Below, piece by piece: positions 23,211-34,280 of a stretch of 64,000 bases of DNA. How positions within the stretch are numbered: the stretch's first letter is position 1; each line of letters begins with the position of its first letter. Made by a program: the position numbers and the translations under genes. The stretch is from Microplitis mediator (lineage: Eukaryota > Arthropoda > Insecta > Hymenoptera > Braconidae): positions 4,340,001 through 4,404,000 of the forward strand of contig NC_079973.1 of assembly GCF_029852145.1 (NCBI RefSeq), written 5' to 3'. Below the pieces are notes generated by a model. It worked only from the letters and a program-made list of their open reading frames with translations. It was not told the origin of the DNA and did no database searches.

Positions 23211-26200
23211 TATTGTTCCATTTGCCCGTTGTTGAACCGTTAGATTGTGTTTTCACTGAATTATTATTGTGTGATGTATTACCAGTACCTTTAACGGTTT
23301 TATCTTTTTCCACTTCATTAGCGTCAAAATCATTAACGGAATTTATTCGTTCAATAAAATGTATATCATTGTTATGTGATACCGTTGTACCATTACTGTG
23401 GGCAAACCTTTTGTCATTTTTATCTGATTGTGAGGAATTACTTGAATTATGTTTATGATCATCTATTTTATCACTTTTATCAAATGATTTTCTGTGATTA
23501 TTTTTATTAGTTGATGCATTTTGTGCTTGAGACGCGTGTGCGTCATTTGATACACCACCATTATGTACACTTGTGTCTGTGGAAGCACCATTCCCTGTAA
23601 TTATCAATTAAAATAAATATATAAATTAGTTATTATTAAAATAAAACACATAAATATATAAAGAAAAAAAGAATTTCTTGGCGCAAAAAATTTTTTCTCG
23701 CTCCGAAAAAATTATCGGTTTCAATTCATAATGCAAAAAAATTGTAGGAACAAATAAAAATTTCTTGGGGCGAGTAAAAATTTTTTCTGTATATACATAA
23801 ATTTTTATATGAGTGTGAATGTAGCAGACATCAGAAAAATTTAAAATTATAAATAAGTAGAGTAAATAATTTAAAAAATTATATTGATAAAAAAATTTTT
23901 TTTAATTTTATTTTATTAATTAATTACTCTATTTATTACTACAGTAGAACCTCTATAACTCGAACTCTAAGGGAGAGGCAAAAAAAATCGAGTTGTAGAG
24001 TTTCCGAGTTATAGAAGATTTCGAGTTAGGCAGCAAGAGCTGTCGAAATTGATGTGTATTGCAGTGAATCCTAACTAAGCCTAAAGGTCTAATAATTTTA
24101 CAATCGCCAACAGAAAACCTGACGTCAGCTATAAATTCTATTACCATTTCGTAGAACTGGTAATCCTAATAAGATACTTACATACGGTAATAATTTTAAA
24201 TTCGAGATAAAGAGGTCCAAGTGTATGTATGCGAGTTATGGAGGGTAAAAATGTACAGAAATAGTTTGTAGGGACTCACTAATTATTTTGACTTATAGAG
24301 GGTAAAAATTTCGAGCAACGGAGGTTTTGGGGTTTGGAGGGAAGGGGATGAAACATTTCTTCGAGCTTAGGAGGTTTTCGACTTATCGAGGTTCGACTTA
24401 CAGAGTTTCTACTGTAATTTTAAATTTGTCTGATGTCTGCTACATTCACACTCATAATTATTATAGATTTTAAAAATTGTAAATAAATACAAACTACCTC
24501 TACTTTTTTCTGGACTGGGATTATATTGTGTGTTTGGCCTGTGTGGCTGTGATTTTGAATTTGTTTCTGTCGTTATTATTTGTGATTGTAATTGTGATTG
24601 TAGTTGTTGTGTTGACACGGCTTGTTGCTCCGCAGGCAATGCTTGCTGTAATAACTGTATATAAAATTCATTTTCTTTCGCCACATCTTTTTGTTTTCTC
24701 TGAATAAAAATAAAATAAATAATTATATTTTTCAAGTCAAATAATAAATTATTGATAAGGCATAAGTTGCCTAAACTGTTTCTGTTGAATGTATCAAATG
24801 CTTACAATATTTTTTCGTACATTACAAATGCTCACTGCTCAGTTGCCTGAAAATTTATTTCCTACAGCTCTTTTGCTTACGTAAATATAAAATATATAAT
24901 TTAATTCCAGTAGATAAGCTCCTGATTTTGTTGAAAAAATCAAGTATTTGTTGAGGCGAAATGATCAACGTTCAAGACCGATCACTTGAGAAAAACTCAA
25001 GTTGGTCTGGAAAATATCAGAAGTACATATCATAAAATACTGGGTTGAATCTCATAGTCGATGTAGAAAATGACCTGGCCAGGCTACTAATTTCTAATAA
25101 AAAAAACTCTGTCAAGTTTTCCAGTTCCTATCTAAAGACTACAGTGGTTCTGATATTTTTCAGATTTCTCTTCAACAAGTACTTGATTTTCCCAGCAAAT
25201 AAATCAGAAGCTTCACTACATTACTTAGGAATTTTACTGATTTGGATACACAGTTAAATAGTAATCAAATGATAGTAAACATCATGAAATATTTTTAAGT
25301 AGGCAATAGAACAGTCTGAAAATTTTTGTATGCAATTAAATTATATATTTTATATTTATATAGGCATTAGAACCGTAGGAAAAAATTTTAGTAGGCAACT
25401 GAGCAGTAAACATTTATAATGTGCGAAATAATTTGATAGATTCAGTAACAATAATGCAGGCAACTGATGCCTTCTTTAAATTATTTAGTGATAATTATTT
25501 ATTAATTATTTACCTGTCTCATTCTATAACCGACGTAGCTTTTGAAACCAAAACCCAGTGTAACAACAGGATAACCAATGCTGTAAAAATAAAAATATTA
25601 AATATTAATATAACAATAATGAAAATACAATAAATAAATAATTACCAGTGTGCTGCAAAAGGCCTACAAAGATCAAGATGAAAGGGCATGTGGCGTAGAT
25701 CACGCAACCGCACTGCAGCTTCTATGTAGAGAAACAACAGCCACAACATCACAGTTGGTAGGCACACTCCTTTATCTGTAATTTTATTTATTTACAAAAT
25801 TAATAATACATTCATCCATTAACATGATACCCAGTTAAATAGTTAATAATTAACCTGTGTGCCACACGTATTGCACCCAAACGTATGTACTGGCAGCAAA
25901 AAATAGCCAGTGAACAGGTATGAAGAAAAAACAAATCATATCTGATGTCAGAGCGATGCAAATAAAAAAAACTGAGAATGCCTGGGAACAAACAATTTAT
26001 ATTTACATTAATTTATTAATTAGCAATTAACGATGGTAAAAAACTAACTAATTATTATTTTAAATAAATTAACGAGGGCATTGCACTGACCCAATAATAA
26101 AAATTTGCACACAGTTATTTTGTTGTTATATTTATCTGGGATCTTAAACGTTAAAAGAACGTTATGCTACTCGATGTAGGCTGCGAATAGACAAACTGAA

Positions 26201-27479
26201 TAGTTGGGTCAGCCAATGACTTTAGAATAAAGATCTATTAAAAGATCAACTTACCAAGCCTTGGTATTTAAAAGAATCGTAAACACTTCTGAGTAGGAGC
26301 CAGAATGGCCACAAAAATTCAAATCGAAACTCTAATATGAAGTCCGCAAAAATCACCATGGCCCATAGTAACAAAAATTTTAGGTACAGCAGTGTGCTGT
26401 GGAAAAAACATTTATTATTACACAGTAAACACACTTGTAAAAGATGATCTTCAAGTTAACAGACAATTAAAAATTTTCGGACTTTTTTATGAGTGAATGT
26501 AGCAGACAACTTTAAATTATTACTAAATAGACTAAATAATTAATAAAATAAAATTGAAAAAAATGCGCATTTAAAAAATTAAAAAATCAATGAGTGCATT
26601 ATTTATAAATATTTTTTTTTTAATTATTTACTCCATTTATTTGAAATTTTGAATTTGTCTGAAGTCTGCTCTATTCACTCATATTTTTTTTTTTGCAAAT
26701 CAACTGCAAAAAAATAAAAAATAAAAATGTGCACATGTAGAAAATTTAAAAAACTACAGGTGCAATTTTTTCAAATATTTTTTTTTCGTAATTTATCTTT
26801 TAAAAAAAACTCCAAAAATTATTAGACGTCTGCTAGCTTAGTATCATCTATAAAATAATAATTTAAATAAAAATTAATGAATCTAATTAACTCAGGTTAT
26901 TAATTGTCAATAGTAAAATAAAAATATTAAATAAATAAACGCAATAATCGCGTGGTAAGAATGCGACTATCATTTGTTATCAACTAAATAAAAATCTATT
27001 AAACGGCTCATTACTGACAGTAATAATACTGATGATAATAATCATAGTGACAGTAATTACAATAATTAATGCAATAATGACATTTTATTACATAGTAAAA
27101 AAAACGTTTAACGCGGAAACGTCAAAAGCACAAGTGATGCAAGCATCAACACAGCGAGATGATTGGCTAGGTGATCATGTTACTCCTTATATATCTAAAT
27201 CCCAAAAGATTAGCCAGCAATTTATGACATTCCATCATACCAGTGAACAAAACAAATTCTCATACATTAACTACCACATGCATTAAATAAACATGAAATT
27301 CCTCGTGGTGGATATCAAAGTCTTGATAATTTTTTGGTTATTTTAAGCGGCGGCCATTGTGATGTACACATATGGCAACCCGACAAAACTGATATATACC
27401 TTCCGTAAATTCCTTCGGTGATCTTGTTGCGTTTCAAGGGCCTCCGGAGCTTGCCGCACTCGGCATTTCTTCTCTTCAT
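20998..27479 (-). CDS. maco-1: Macoilin (neuronal ER multipass coiled-coil protein)
   Basis: Macoilin is a conserved ER membrane protein needed for neuronal excitability in nematodes and mammals. Nine exons, read from the right: 27400-27479, 26255-26396, 25855-25981, 25646-25775, 25514-25580, 24498-24699, 22544-23594, 22263-22456, 20998-21260; 751 residues. The N-terminus MKRRNAECGKLRRPLKRNKI is diagnostic. Four or so membrane segments follow in exons 2-5 (LEFRFEFLWPFW, IPVHWLFFAASTYVWVQYVW, LCRPFAAHCIGYPVVTLGFG). Exon 6 has KENEFYIQLLQQALP. Exon 7 holds a low-complexity Asn/Ser/Asp region, then coiled coil. Exon 8 has HLENSLSAETRIKLDLFSAL. Exon 9 ends with LDPNATAY. The exon 9 acceptor (TTAATTAAG) lacks the usual pyrimidine at -3 but is the only site that keeps phase and homology. 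The expanded Asn tract is the main oddity. Confidence 0.94.
21434..21626. mobile_element. MITE (ATGATxCTGAAG family) in macoilin intron 8
   Basis: A complete copy from ATGATCCTGAAGTTAGCAGA to CCAACTTCAGTATCAT, 193 bp. Confidence 0.7.
22037..22217. mobile_element. 173-bp piggyBac-like MITE with TTAA duplications
   Basis: The ends CCCTGCGTGTCTATA and GTACGCACGCAGAG are inverted repeats, flanked on both sides by TTAA (22037-22040, 22214-22217). TTAA targets and CCC-starting ends are hallmarks of piggyBac-type elements. It lies in macoilin intron 8 next to exon 8. Confidence 0.75.
23130..23218 (-). repeat. (AAT/AAC)n microsatellite coding an Asn-rich tract in macoilin
   Basis: On the minus strand AAT and AAC codons, with a few Ser codons, encode a nearly pure Asn/Ser run of roughly 29 residues in exon 7. 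The mixed codons keep it from being one pure repeat but still favour slippage. Long leucine-rich ORFs on the opposite strand are antisense shadows of this repeat. Confidence 0.85.
23809..24455. mobile_element. GTGTGAATGTAGCAGAC element, split by a pogo-like insertion
   Basis: The left end ATGAGTGTGAATGTAGCAGA is at 23809 and the right end CTGCTACATTCACACTCAT finishes at 24455. The two halves are separated by the element at 23942-24414; removing it gives about 170 bp, the normal size of the family. Located in macoilin intron 6. Confidence 0.75.
23942..24414. mobile_element. 473-bp pogo/Tigger-like MITE nested in another MITE
   Basis: The ends are CAGTAGAACCTCTATAACTC and its imperfect complement finishing TTTCTACTG, with TA on both sides (23940-23941, 24415-24416). 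CAGTAGAACCTC-type ends with TA duplication are typical of the pogo/Tigger branch of Tc1/mariner. There is no transposase. Confidence 0.75.
24826..25415. mobile_element. Foldback element in macoilin intron 5
   Basis: CACTGCTCAGTTGCCTGAAA on the left pairs with GTAGGCAACTGAGCAGTAAA on the right. Inner segments also pair (AAAATCAAGTATTTGTTGA with CTTCAACAAGTACTTGATTT), so almost the whole 590 bp could form a hairpin. Confidence 0.6.
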
Positions 27480-29647
27480 ATTCCTCAACACACTTTAACA
27501 AACTACCAGCACGACGTTCTATCACAACGGCGGCGGTTAACACAACGTTCAGATGATGATACAGTAGAGTGGGGAAAAAACAATTAATAATAATAATAAT
27601 ACTAATGCTAATGCAAAAAAAAATATATGTAACTTATGTATATAAAACTTTACCACCAATAAAATACAGTGCGTTGGATGTTCGTCTTCTTATTATACAA
27701 TATCCTCAACAATCCTCTTTCTTTAACACTTTTACGATTTATATATTTATATATTTATGTCTGTTACCAATGTGTCCTTCTCACTCACTTGATCTCACAG
27801 CACTATCAATCTCTTTTGTTGTCATTCGTCTATGGACAGATTCGTTATTTCACGCTGGTTCACCAAGCAGCTGATTGGTCCATCACGAGACATGGCGCTA
27901 ATAAACCTCTAATGATCCTCCCGCTATTTCTACCTTTAATTGACATTCATACTTAAATATACCTCAGAATATATAACAAATTTACACTGTTATTACACTA
28001 AACTCACAATTATTTACCCCACTCTTCGAACTATTACTTCATAGAACTGTCGCTGGACTACTCGAAGTACAACACGTGTTCAAGTCTACTTGCTGATACT
28101 TTTTATCTCATATGTGATCTGTAATTTTTGCATGCAATTATTATTATTTTTTTAAGCGCAACTCATACAGGAGGATCTCCTCCTACATGTCATTTAATAA
28201 ATTTATATACTTTACTTTTAACTCCACAAAATTAATATTTTAACGTTGACTTGCACTCGTATCGTATCGCGTCTCCGGGTTTTATCGATCGTGGATATGT
28301 GCTCTGATGGCGTCGCCTTGTTGTTTTCGCAGTCCCTCTTTTCTCTAGCCCTGCCAGCTGTGTCTCGATTATGGATGTATGTAATATCCAATACAACTAA
28401 ACCTGATACCCGCACTTGCATGTGCGCACCCTTCTTTTTTATTTCACTGAACTATACTCCAGTTAATCCCCGAGCTGAGATACTTTTTTTTATGCGCGTA
28501 CTATACAATTTTACTATTTTTTAATTACCATTCATAAATATATACAGTTTTTTATTCATTCAAATGTAATTTTGTTATCAATCATGACAGATTAACTTTG
28601 AAAGATAAAAATTACGCTATTGTTTTGATAAGATAATAAATAGTAATTTTAAATTTCAAGTTCCCGCGCTAAGTTATTAACTCCGGGAGAGGACTCGTGT
28701 GGCTCCGTCACAGCTGTGTTTGTTTATGTTTGTGTTTAAATATGATAGCACATGTCAGTCTGTCACACTCTTACATTTTAATGAGTGTGAATTTACCTGA
28801 CAATTAAAAATTTTGAAATTAAATGAAATGTAAGTGGAGTAGAAATTTAAAAATTCATATTTGAAATTTGCGCATTTTTTTAATTTATTTGTTTAAAATT
28901 TATAAATTGTCTCATATTTGATATACATTACTCATATATATGTAAGTTTATTTCATTATGAATGTGAATGTAGCTGACAGTTGGCAATTTTTTAAATTTT
29001 TGAATAAATAAATAAAATGTAAGTTGGAAAAAATTCGTGTTTGAATATTTGAAAAATCAGTACGCGCCTTTTTTAAAATTTGTTCTTTAATTGGTTTAAT
29101 TTATTTATTTAAAATTTATAAATTGTCTTATGTCTCATACATTCATATATTATTTCATTACATATAAATATCTCTGTACTTACCGATGAATTCAAATTAA
29201 AAAATTTATTTATTTAAATTCTCACGTTTATTTTACTGGTAAAAAATTAAAATTTTTTGTTTTAATAAAAAAAAAGTAGATTGTCATTTATAAGGTAATT
29301 TTTATTCCTTAGGTTGATGAACTTTAAAGTCACGCGATGGTCTATTTGAAGACAAAATTTATATGTATGACATGAAATGTATTTTAAAATATTTGCGTAT
29401 TATCATTAAAATGTTTATTTATTTTTTAATTACATACGAACACAGAAATATTATCATATTCACAATCACTTTACAAAAAGTTAAAATTTAATTTATTTAT
29501 CAGTTTAAAAAACTAATAAAAATTTGTGTATAAACTTAAGACTTAAAAAAAAAAATTAATTGTTTCAATGATTGGTAAAATGATAAAAAAAAATACATCG
29601 CAATGAACACTTCTTAATCACAGCTCTCATATGTATTTTTTGAATCC
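27480..29647. other. Intergenic, macoilin 5' side to 4E-BP 3' side
   Basis: This contains the macoilin promoter and any 5' UTR, not resolvable by eye. A possible MITE at 27563-28026 has ends AGAGTGGGGAAAAAACAATT and ATTTACCCCACTCTT. GTGTGAATGTAGC-type pieces lie at about 28780-29150. The segment 28250-28500 is less AT-rich and gives short ORFs on both strands with no recognisable product. Confidence 0.45.
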
Positions 29648-32600
29648 CTACATATCCATCTGGAATTGCTCAGGACCTTCTTCAATTACTGTGATGTCTG
29701 TAAAAAAAATTATTAGTTGTAATTTAATTTTAAATTTAAATTTAAATTAATTTTAAATAAATAATAAATGAAAGTAACCTTTGGTTGGTTTATTGCACGT
29801 GGGTACATTAGTTGATGTTATTGTTGGAGATCCTTTTAATAATTCCGCTGGAATTGTCGTTATGTTTGGTGGAGTTTTTGAAATTGGAGAGTTTCTTAAA
29901 TTCATAAGAAAAGCCCGCTCATAAACGATTCGTGTTCCTGTAAAAAAGAAAAACAATGAAATAAATAAATTACAATTTTATATGAATGTAAATGCAGCAG
30001 GCATACGACAGTTTTTTAATTGCATATAAAAAAATTAAATGGATCGTTTATTCGAGAAACCTCACAAGTCAAGAAAACAAAATTTTTCAGGAAACACAAA
30101 AAACATTTTTTTGGAAAAGCTTGACATTAAAATAATAAATAAATAATTTAATACAATAATGTTAGCGTCTTTGAAAAAGATTCCAACAAGAAAAATTTAA
30201 TTTTTTAACTGAAACTACTTAAAAAAATTATTTAAAGTTGATTGACTTATAGGGTTTCTCAACCAAACGTAAAAAAAAGTTATGAAATCATTGTTTTTTT
30301 AAATGTTTCCACTCAAATCATATATTACATTGATAAAATGAAGTATTAAATATGTATTTGAACTCTGAAACTCAGAAATTACAAAAAATTATAATTAATT
30401 TAAACATGTTAATTGGTCATATAACAGTCAACAATAAAACAACATTTGAAATTAATTTCCCAAAAAAGCGCGAATTTTAAATAAAAAAAAAAAAATTATT
30501 TCTGTAAAACTAAAACTGCATGTTCATTTGAGTCATTGACTTATGGGGTTTCTCAATTAAATGAAATTGCTGTCACCCGGTTAATTTTTTTTAAAAGCTG
30601 ATTTGATGTATATTTTGATTGATTTCTATGGAGGGACATCCAAAGAACCCAAAAATGCAATAAACCCAATTTCGTAAAAAACATGACTTATGGGGTTTCT
30701 CAAATAAACGATTCAAATAATTAAAATAATACAATTTTTAAAAATGCATGTACTGAATTTTGAATTTTCTGAGCATGCATTTTTTTATTTTCATTTTATA
30801 AACATTTTAATTTATTATTTAAAAATTTAAAAAATAGTCAGATGTCTGCTCACTTTACTATCATTATTTTTATGATTAGTTGCAATTTTGATCAATTATT
30901 AAGTTCGTTTTTAGTGAATCCGTATACGGAACATTTTAGAGTAACTCCTAAATATTGACCGAGCTCCAATTAATGACCGGGTACTTAGACTCTTAATAAT
31001 TTTTAAATTGTGGAATTTAAATCTTAAAAATATTTTAGTTCTGTTGTAAATTTTTTATAAATTAAATTCCAGAATTCAAAAATTTTTTTTTGAAGGACTC
31101 AGTCTTTAATTGGAGCTCGGTCAATATTTGGTACTGGTAGCCTATATAAATAATGAAGTTTTGTATTTATATAATTTATAAATTTATCATTCTATTTATA
31201 AACTATATCAGAGTGAAGAAAGTTGTAAAGAACAAAAGCAAGTGATACAAAGAGCGCTTGATAATTATAAAAGATAAAACGTTTTCTTTTGTGAACTAAA
31301 AAAATATTTATTCATAAATAAATAAATATTATTTTATATTTCTCATTATTAACAGCAAACTAAAAAAAAAAAAATAAAACGTAGATTTTCCGTCATTAAA
31401 TATTAGTATCATAACTACTGGTGATAAAAGTTGACTCATCGTTTCGACGTTACAAGGCAATAAAAGAATAAAACAATCAGAAAAATAACAACGATTGTAA
31501 AATAATAAAAAATTTAAATATTGTACATAAAATTTGTAGTTTATTGTTTTTACTTAAACTTGGAGCGTATTGTTGACTAATAGTTGATATAAATTTATAT
31601 GCAGAAAGCTAGAAATAAGTAGGAGTGTTTACAAACACGTGAGTTGAAATTGTCAGCTGATGTTTTGATCAACGCGAGAATAAACATTAATTAGAGGTCA
31701 TTATAAAAAAAAAAATTAACATTAAAGTAAATTTATATCTTATATATATATATATATATATATTCGAGCATCAGTAACTTAAAGATCATGCAGGGGTCGT
31801 TAGACTCATAAGATTATTATAAATAGAGCAATTAAAATTTTTTATAATTAATTTAATTTTAGATACAGTCGAAAAATTATTTTTATTAATAATAATTATT
31901 ATAAATAAAAATCTTATCGTATCCGGTTAATGATTTTAAGGATAATTAAAACCGCAGGGAGGACAAAATAAACATTAGAATTTGAATATTGATAAATGTT
32001 TGACGTTTCGTCACTTTTATTGTGACCTCATCAGCAACTAAATGTGATTCTGAAGTCAGCAGACAATTAACAATTTTTTGATTTTTTTTTTCAACACTAA
32101 TTTAAAAAACTAAAAATATGCACATGTAGAAAATTTAAAAAACTTCAGGTGCAATTTTCTGAAGTATTTTTTTTTTGTAATTTATCGTTTTTAAAAAAAA
32201 TCCAAAAATATTGGCGGGTAAAAATTTTAAATAATTCATGATAGTAAAAGTTATCAGACATTTGAAATTCAAAAAAAGTTTTTTTAACAGATAAATGATG
32301 AAAAAAAAATATTTCTAAAAAAATGCACATGTGGAAAATTTCATAAACAATACGTGCAATTTTTCAAAATATTTATTTTTTTGTTAAAAAAAATTCCAAA
32401 ATTTTTAAATGTCTGCTAACTTTATTGTCATCAAAATGCATGTGAAGAACTTTTAAAAAAATCTCTTGTAGATTTTTTTTTAATTTTTATGATGACAATT
32501 AACTTGGTAATTAAAAACAATAAAATTTTAAGTTGTCGATGTTTTATTAGTTTTCATTAGTATTCTTAGTTGCTGATGAAGTCACAGTAAAAGTTATAAA

Positions 32601-32851
32601 ACGTCAAAAATTTATCAATATTCAAATTCTAATGTTTTTTCTGTCCTCTGCGATTTTAATTATACTTCAAACAATAATAACAATAACAATAATAATAATA
32701 AATACTAACCCCCTGGTGTTGTCGAGTATAAAGTACCTCCAGGTGTTGACGAATAATCCACAGGTAATTGATTTGGATCAGAAATAACAATTCTTTTACA
32801 TGGTATATTTTGAGTCTGGGTAACTTGACGTGCTATTGGTGATGCTGACAT
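29648..32851 (-). CDS. Thor: eIF4E-binding protein (4E-BP, Thor)
   Basis: A translational repressor that blocks eIF4E when hypophosphorylated; target of TOR signalling. Three exons, right to left: 32710-32851, 29779-29937, 29648-29697; 116 residues, matching fly Thor and vertebrate 4E-BP1. Exon 1 has the phosphosite block YSSTPGGTLYSTTPGGT (Thr37/Thr46 equivalents). Exon 2 starts with TRIVYERAFLMNLRNSP, containing the YxxxxL-phi eIF4E-binding helix, then SPISKTPP (Ser65/Thr70 region). Exon 3 ends in FQMDM, the TOS motif for Raptor binding. No RAIP motif is evident at the N-terminus. Intron 1 is 2.8 kb and contains two large foldback elements. None of the three exons was long enough to appear as a conspicuous whole-protein ORF. 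Confidence 0.95.
30036..30719. mobile_element. Foldback element in 4E-BP intron 1
   Basis: Left end GGATCGTTTATTCGAGAAAC, right end GGGTTTCTCAAATAAACGAT. Internal copies of GACTTATAGGGTTTCTCAA at about 30245 and 30537 show subterminal repeats; total about 680 bp. Confidence 0.65.
31735..31763. repeat. (TA)n microsatellite
   Basis: An uninterrupted run of TA dinucleotides in 4E-BP intron 1. Similar short TA runs occur at about 33820, 33980 and 34118. Confidence 0.85.
31943..32662. mobile_element. 720-bp foldback with about 110-bp terminal repeats and nested MITEs
   Basis: The left arm (TAATTAAAACCGCAGGGAGG ... CTCATCAGCAACTAA) and right arm (TTAGTTGCTGATGAAGTCAC ... GCGATTTTAATTA) are inverted copies of about 110 bp. 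The middle holds two ATGATxCTGAAG-family copies (about 32040-32235 and 32236-32432). A lone arm of the same family is at about 11070-11180 in STING intron 2. Confidence 0.7.
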
Positions 32852-33046
32852 CGTTATTATTTTTAAATATTCGAGTGATTTATCACAAAAACCTTGAAAT
32901 TAACACCTGAGGAATTTATTTTACGATTAAATTCACTTAAAAATGTAATTGCTCCGATAAATTAATTTGTCCAAGTAATTTAACAACTGTACTAATTACT
33001 AAAAAAAAAAAAAAACTAAACAGACACAAGAGTAGTTTGTCTAAAA

Positions 33047-33072
33047 TGTGTGTGTGTGTGTGTGTGTGTGTA
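33047..33072. repeat. (GT)n microsatellite
   Basis: Thirteen or so consecutive GT units, about 200 bp upstream of the 4E-BP start codon. Confidence 0.9.
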
Positions 33073-33929
33073 TGCCAGAGAATAACAAAAACTAGGTACT
33101 GTGTTCTGTAAAAAAATTGTGTATGTACAATTGCTACGTAATTTATTCTACAGTTTAAATTTCTTACCAAAATATTTATAGATTCAAATTTAAATTTTTA
33201 TGTTTCAGATCACAAACTGATTTCAGTTCACAGACACGAGACTTTTTTTTCCTGGCTAATTATTACTCATGTTAATTGCAAATCAGTGAGTAGAAGCGAG
33301 CATTTAAATTTAAAAATTGTCAACAGTTAAATAAGTTTAGTTTAGTAATAATGCTGAACGTGGACACTTAAAGCTGTGAGCTAGGTGATAAGAATACAAG
33401 CATTTATATAGAAGCTGACTAGACTAAGAGAGGGTAAAAATAAAGTGAGCAGAGAATAACTCGCGGTCTCATTTTATAATTATTTTTTTTATCTTTTCAA
33501 TACATTTTCATTACTCGTAACTCTACATATCTTTAAATGACTACGTCTCATTTTTTTTTATTTTTATACTGGGAAAAAAAAAAAAAATAAAATCAATCTG
33601 ATCATTATCCATTTGTAATAATATTTATTAAATTAATCATTTGTAATTTTAAAAAATTTATATAATAAATAATTCGTTTATATTCCAGCAGATATGCAAA
33701 AAAAAATTTTAACGCATATAAATATCATATTCAAAACTAATATTTATAAAATATATCGTTCATTTTTATCATATATGATGCATTCGCTGAAAAATTTATG
33801 CAAGTATTGTTTATCATAATATATATATATATATATTTCTATAGGTGTGTAATTGACACATATTCATATATATTTATATATATGAATGTTTGTTTATATG
33901 AAATGCCGAGGTAAAGTAGTAAGAAAAAC

Positions 33930-34250
33930 CACGTGGTCAATTTGTTTACTACTCCGATATTTATTTATGTATATATACATATATATATATATATAAATTT
34001 TTTTTTTCTATTTATCAATTAAAAAAAAACTACAAGTATATCATTGATTCTGACGCACAAAAATATCTGTTGCACAATTTAAAATTGCACTTTAATCAAC
34101 AAGTAAATATATTTATTCATTATATATATATATATATATTTTTAACTAAAGATTTTATTTGAGTATAAAAATATTTATTATCGGGTATATTTATTATGTT
34201 TTTTTAGTTATTTATCATTATGTAATTGATATAGTGAATGACCACGTGAC
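33930..34250. promoter_or_regulatory. Shared 4E-BP / esterase D upstream region with E-boxes and a FOXO-like site
   Basis: The two genes are divergent. CACGTG E-boxes lie at 33930-33935 (within CCACGTGG) and 34243-34248 (within ACCACGTGAC, close to the MiT/TFEB CLEAR consensus). TTGTTTAC, a FOXO consensus core, lies at 33942-33949. 4E-BP is a known FOXO target in Drosophila. Function here is inferred only; AT-rich sequence gives chance FOXO cores, while CACGTG is less likely by chance. Confidence 0.4.
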
Positions 34251-34280
34251 AGTTCTTAGTAAATTTCATTTTACAGTGGA

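Noticed and set aside
23093..23458. Leucine-rich plus-strand ORF over macoilin exon 7
   Set aside because: Antisense of the Asn-coding microsatellite; shadow of macoilin.
27343..28524. ORFs of 66-101 codons around the macoilin start and upstream
   Set aside because: One overlaps macoilin exon 1 in another frame; others lack splice context, conserved motifs or codon signal.
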